From assembly GCA_022708005.1 (NCBI GenBank), contig JAKIZN010000091.1, positions 1-6,579 on the forward strand: a DNA stretch of 6,579 bases, given 5' to 3'. Both the position numbers and the translations under genes were made by a program. Under the pieces are notes generated by a model. It did no database searches and was not told where the DNA came from. It was given only the letters and a program-made list of their open reading frames with translations. This document shows, one piece after another, positions 6,298 through 6,579 of the stretch. The DNA is from Bacteroidota bacterium. GTDB taxonomy: Bacteria > Bacteroidota > Ignavibacteria > Kapaibacteriales > UBA2268. Numbering within the stretch: position 1 is the stretch's first letter; each line of letters starts with the position of its first letter.

Positions 6298-6579
6298 TCA
6301 ACAGAATACAAAGTGGTTTTTAATATTTTTTTTGTAAAAATCTGGCTTATTGTCATTGGCAGCAGAGGCAGTTATCGTTTCAATCCAAATAATGCAATAG
6401 AAACTTTTCCATTGCCTATTAGCTGTTTTTCCAGATGAGGGCTGTTTCAAAAGGTGTTTTGGTGCATTATTTGGGTTTAATCCCGAAGGGATTTGATGTT
6501 TGTAGAAAATAAGATTGTATGACCTAATGCGACTCCTACGGAGTCGTATAAATCGCCGACTATTCTTTACTACAAACAT
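6298..6579 (-). CDS. Doubtful 93-residue open frame inside the repeat block
   Basis: The frame starts at ATG 6579-6577, inside the outer arm of the palindrome, and ends at TGA 6300-6298. The product is basic at its N-terminus (RRFIRLRRSRIRS), has no signal peptide, membrane helix or familiar motif, and is composed largely of translated inverted repeat: its first 66 or so residues cover the hairpins. Its start codon has no visible ribosome site inside the window. I think it is a by-product of the repeat, or at best a repeat-derived hypothetical protein. Gene callers may report it. Confidence 0.2.
   Translation of the reverse strand: MFVVKNSRRFIRLRRSRIRSYNLIFYKHQIPSGLNPNNAPKHLLKQPSSGKTANRQWKSFYCIIWIETITASAANDNKPDFYKKNIKNHFVFC
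6379..6480. repeat. Long inverted repeat, about 100 bases, with 12-bp perfect arms
   Basis: CCAAATAATGCA at 6385-6396 is the exact reverse complement of TGCATTATTTGG at 6463-6474. Pairing extends outward through one mismatch (6384/6475) to 6382/6477, and again at 6379-6380 with 6479-6480. Inside the arms further short pairing is possible (CTTTT 6404-6408 with AAAAG 6449-6453). The interior also holds two related copies of a GCTGTTT word (6422-6428 and 6441-6447). It could be a small non-autonomous mobile repeat or a folded RNA; the sequence alone does not decide. Confidence 0.7.
6479..6493. repeat. Short hairpin AATCCC-GAA-GGGATT
   Basis: A perfect 6-bp stem with a 3-base loop, touching the end of the larger inverted repeat and lying two bases before the next palindrome. 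From memory, hairpins of this AATCCC/GGGATT type recur between genes in Bacteroidota-like genomes, usually beside an ATGTTT-type motif as here. It is not followed by a T-run on either strand, so it is not a typical intrinsic terminator. Confidence 0.7.
6496..6579. repeat. 84-base imperfect palindrome with central hairpin (REP/MITE-like)
   Basis: ATGTTTGTAG at 6496-6505 is the exact reverse complement of CTACAAACAT at 6570-6579, and the match continues to 15 of 17 positions. Near its centre lies a hairpin, CGACTCC-TAC-GGAGTCG (6530-6546), which extends to a 10-pair stem (6527-6549, one G-T). Perfect outer arms plus an inner GC-rich hairpin are what one expects of a dispersed, mobilised palindromic repeat, although no second copy lies in this window. 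The element reaches the window edge and may continue. Confidence 0.75.

Noticed and set aside
6479..6546. Intrinsic terminator for a gene outside the right edge
   Set aside because: The hairpins are stable-looking but neither is followed by a T-run on either strand, and their nesting with outer arms fits a dispersed repeat better.
6379..6579. CRISPR array
   Set aside because: The repeats are inverted and nested rather than direct and evenly spaced, and no unit recurs three times.

Overview
The window carries two long genes on the minus strand, followed upstream by a non-coding or weakly coding stretch full of hairpins. Base composition is AT-leaning. Neither gene has a clear Shine-Dalgarno sequence, the sensor kinase has many domains and an HEYRTPL-type H-box, and the hairpin repeat style is familiar. 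Together these suggest a member of the Bacteroidota/Chlorobiota (FCB) group. That is an inference from style, not a placement.

Layout in the direction of transcription (right to left): (1) 6298-6579 is a compact block of nested inverted repeats. A 93-codon reading frame runs through it and probably exists only because of the repeat. (2) 6155-6297 is a very AT-rich leader that should hold the promoter. (3) 6154-2453 encodes a 1233-residue membrane sensor histidine kinase. Its order is signal peptide, periplasmic solute-binding-protein (SBP_bac_3-like) domain, one transmembrane helix, three PAS domains, GAF, coiled coil, a fourth PAS, HisKA and HATPase_c. It appears to start at TTG. (4) After a 43-base gap, 2409-1 encodes at least 803 residues of a RecQ-family DNA helicase that runs off the left edge of the window with no stop codon.

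The RecQ gene is the main hidden item: its frame is open from the ATG at 2409 to base 1. I translated it codon by codon and found no stop or frameshift. It has all helicase motifs, the four zinc cysteines, the RQC winged helix and an HRDC domain. It also has about 180 residues between the helicase core and the zinc site, and the start of a further helix-turn-helix at its C-terminus.

The short gap and shared strand suggest the kinase and recQ are co-transcribed, but no functional link is visible. No response regulator lies in the window, so the kinase's partner is unknown. The most unusual material is the structured repeat block at the right end, the RecQ architecture, and the altered ligand pocket of the kinase's binding domain. 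I see no CRISPR array, tRNA, rRNA, or recognisable transposase.
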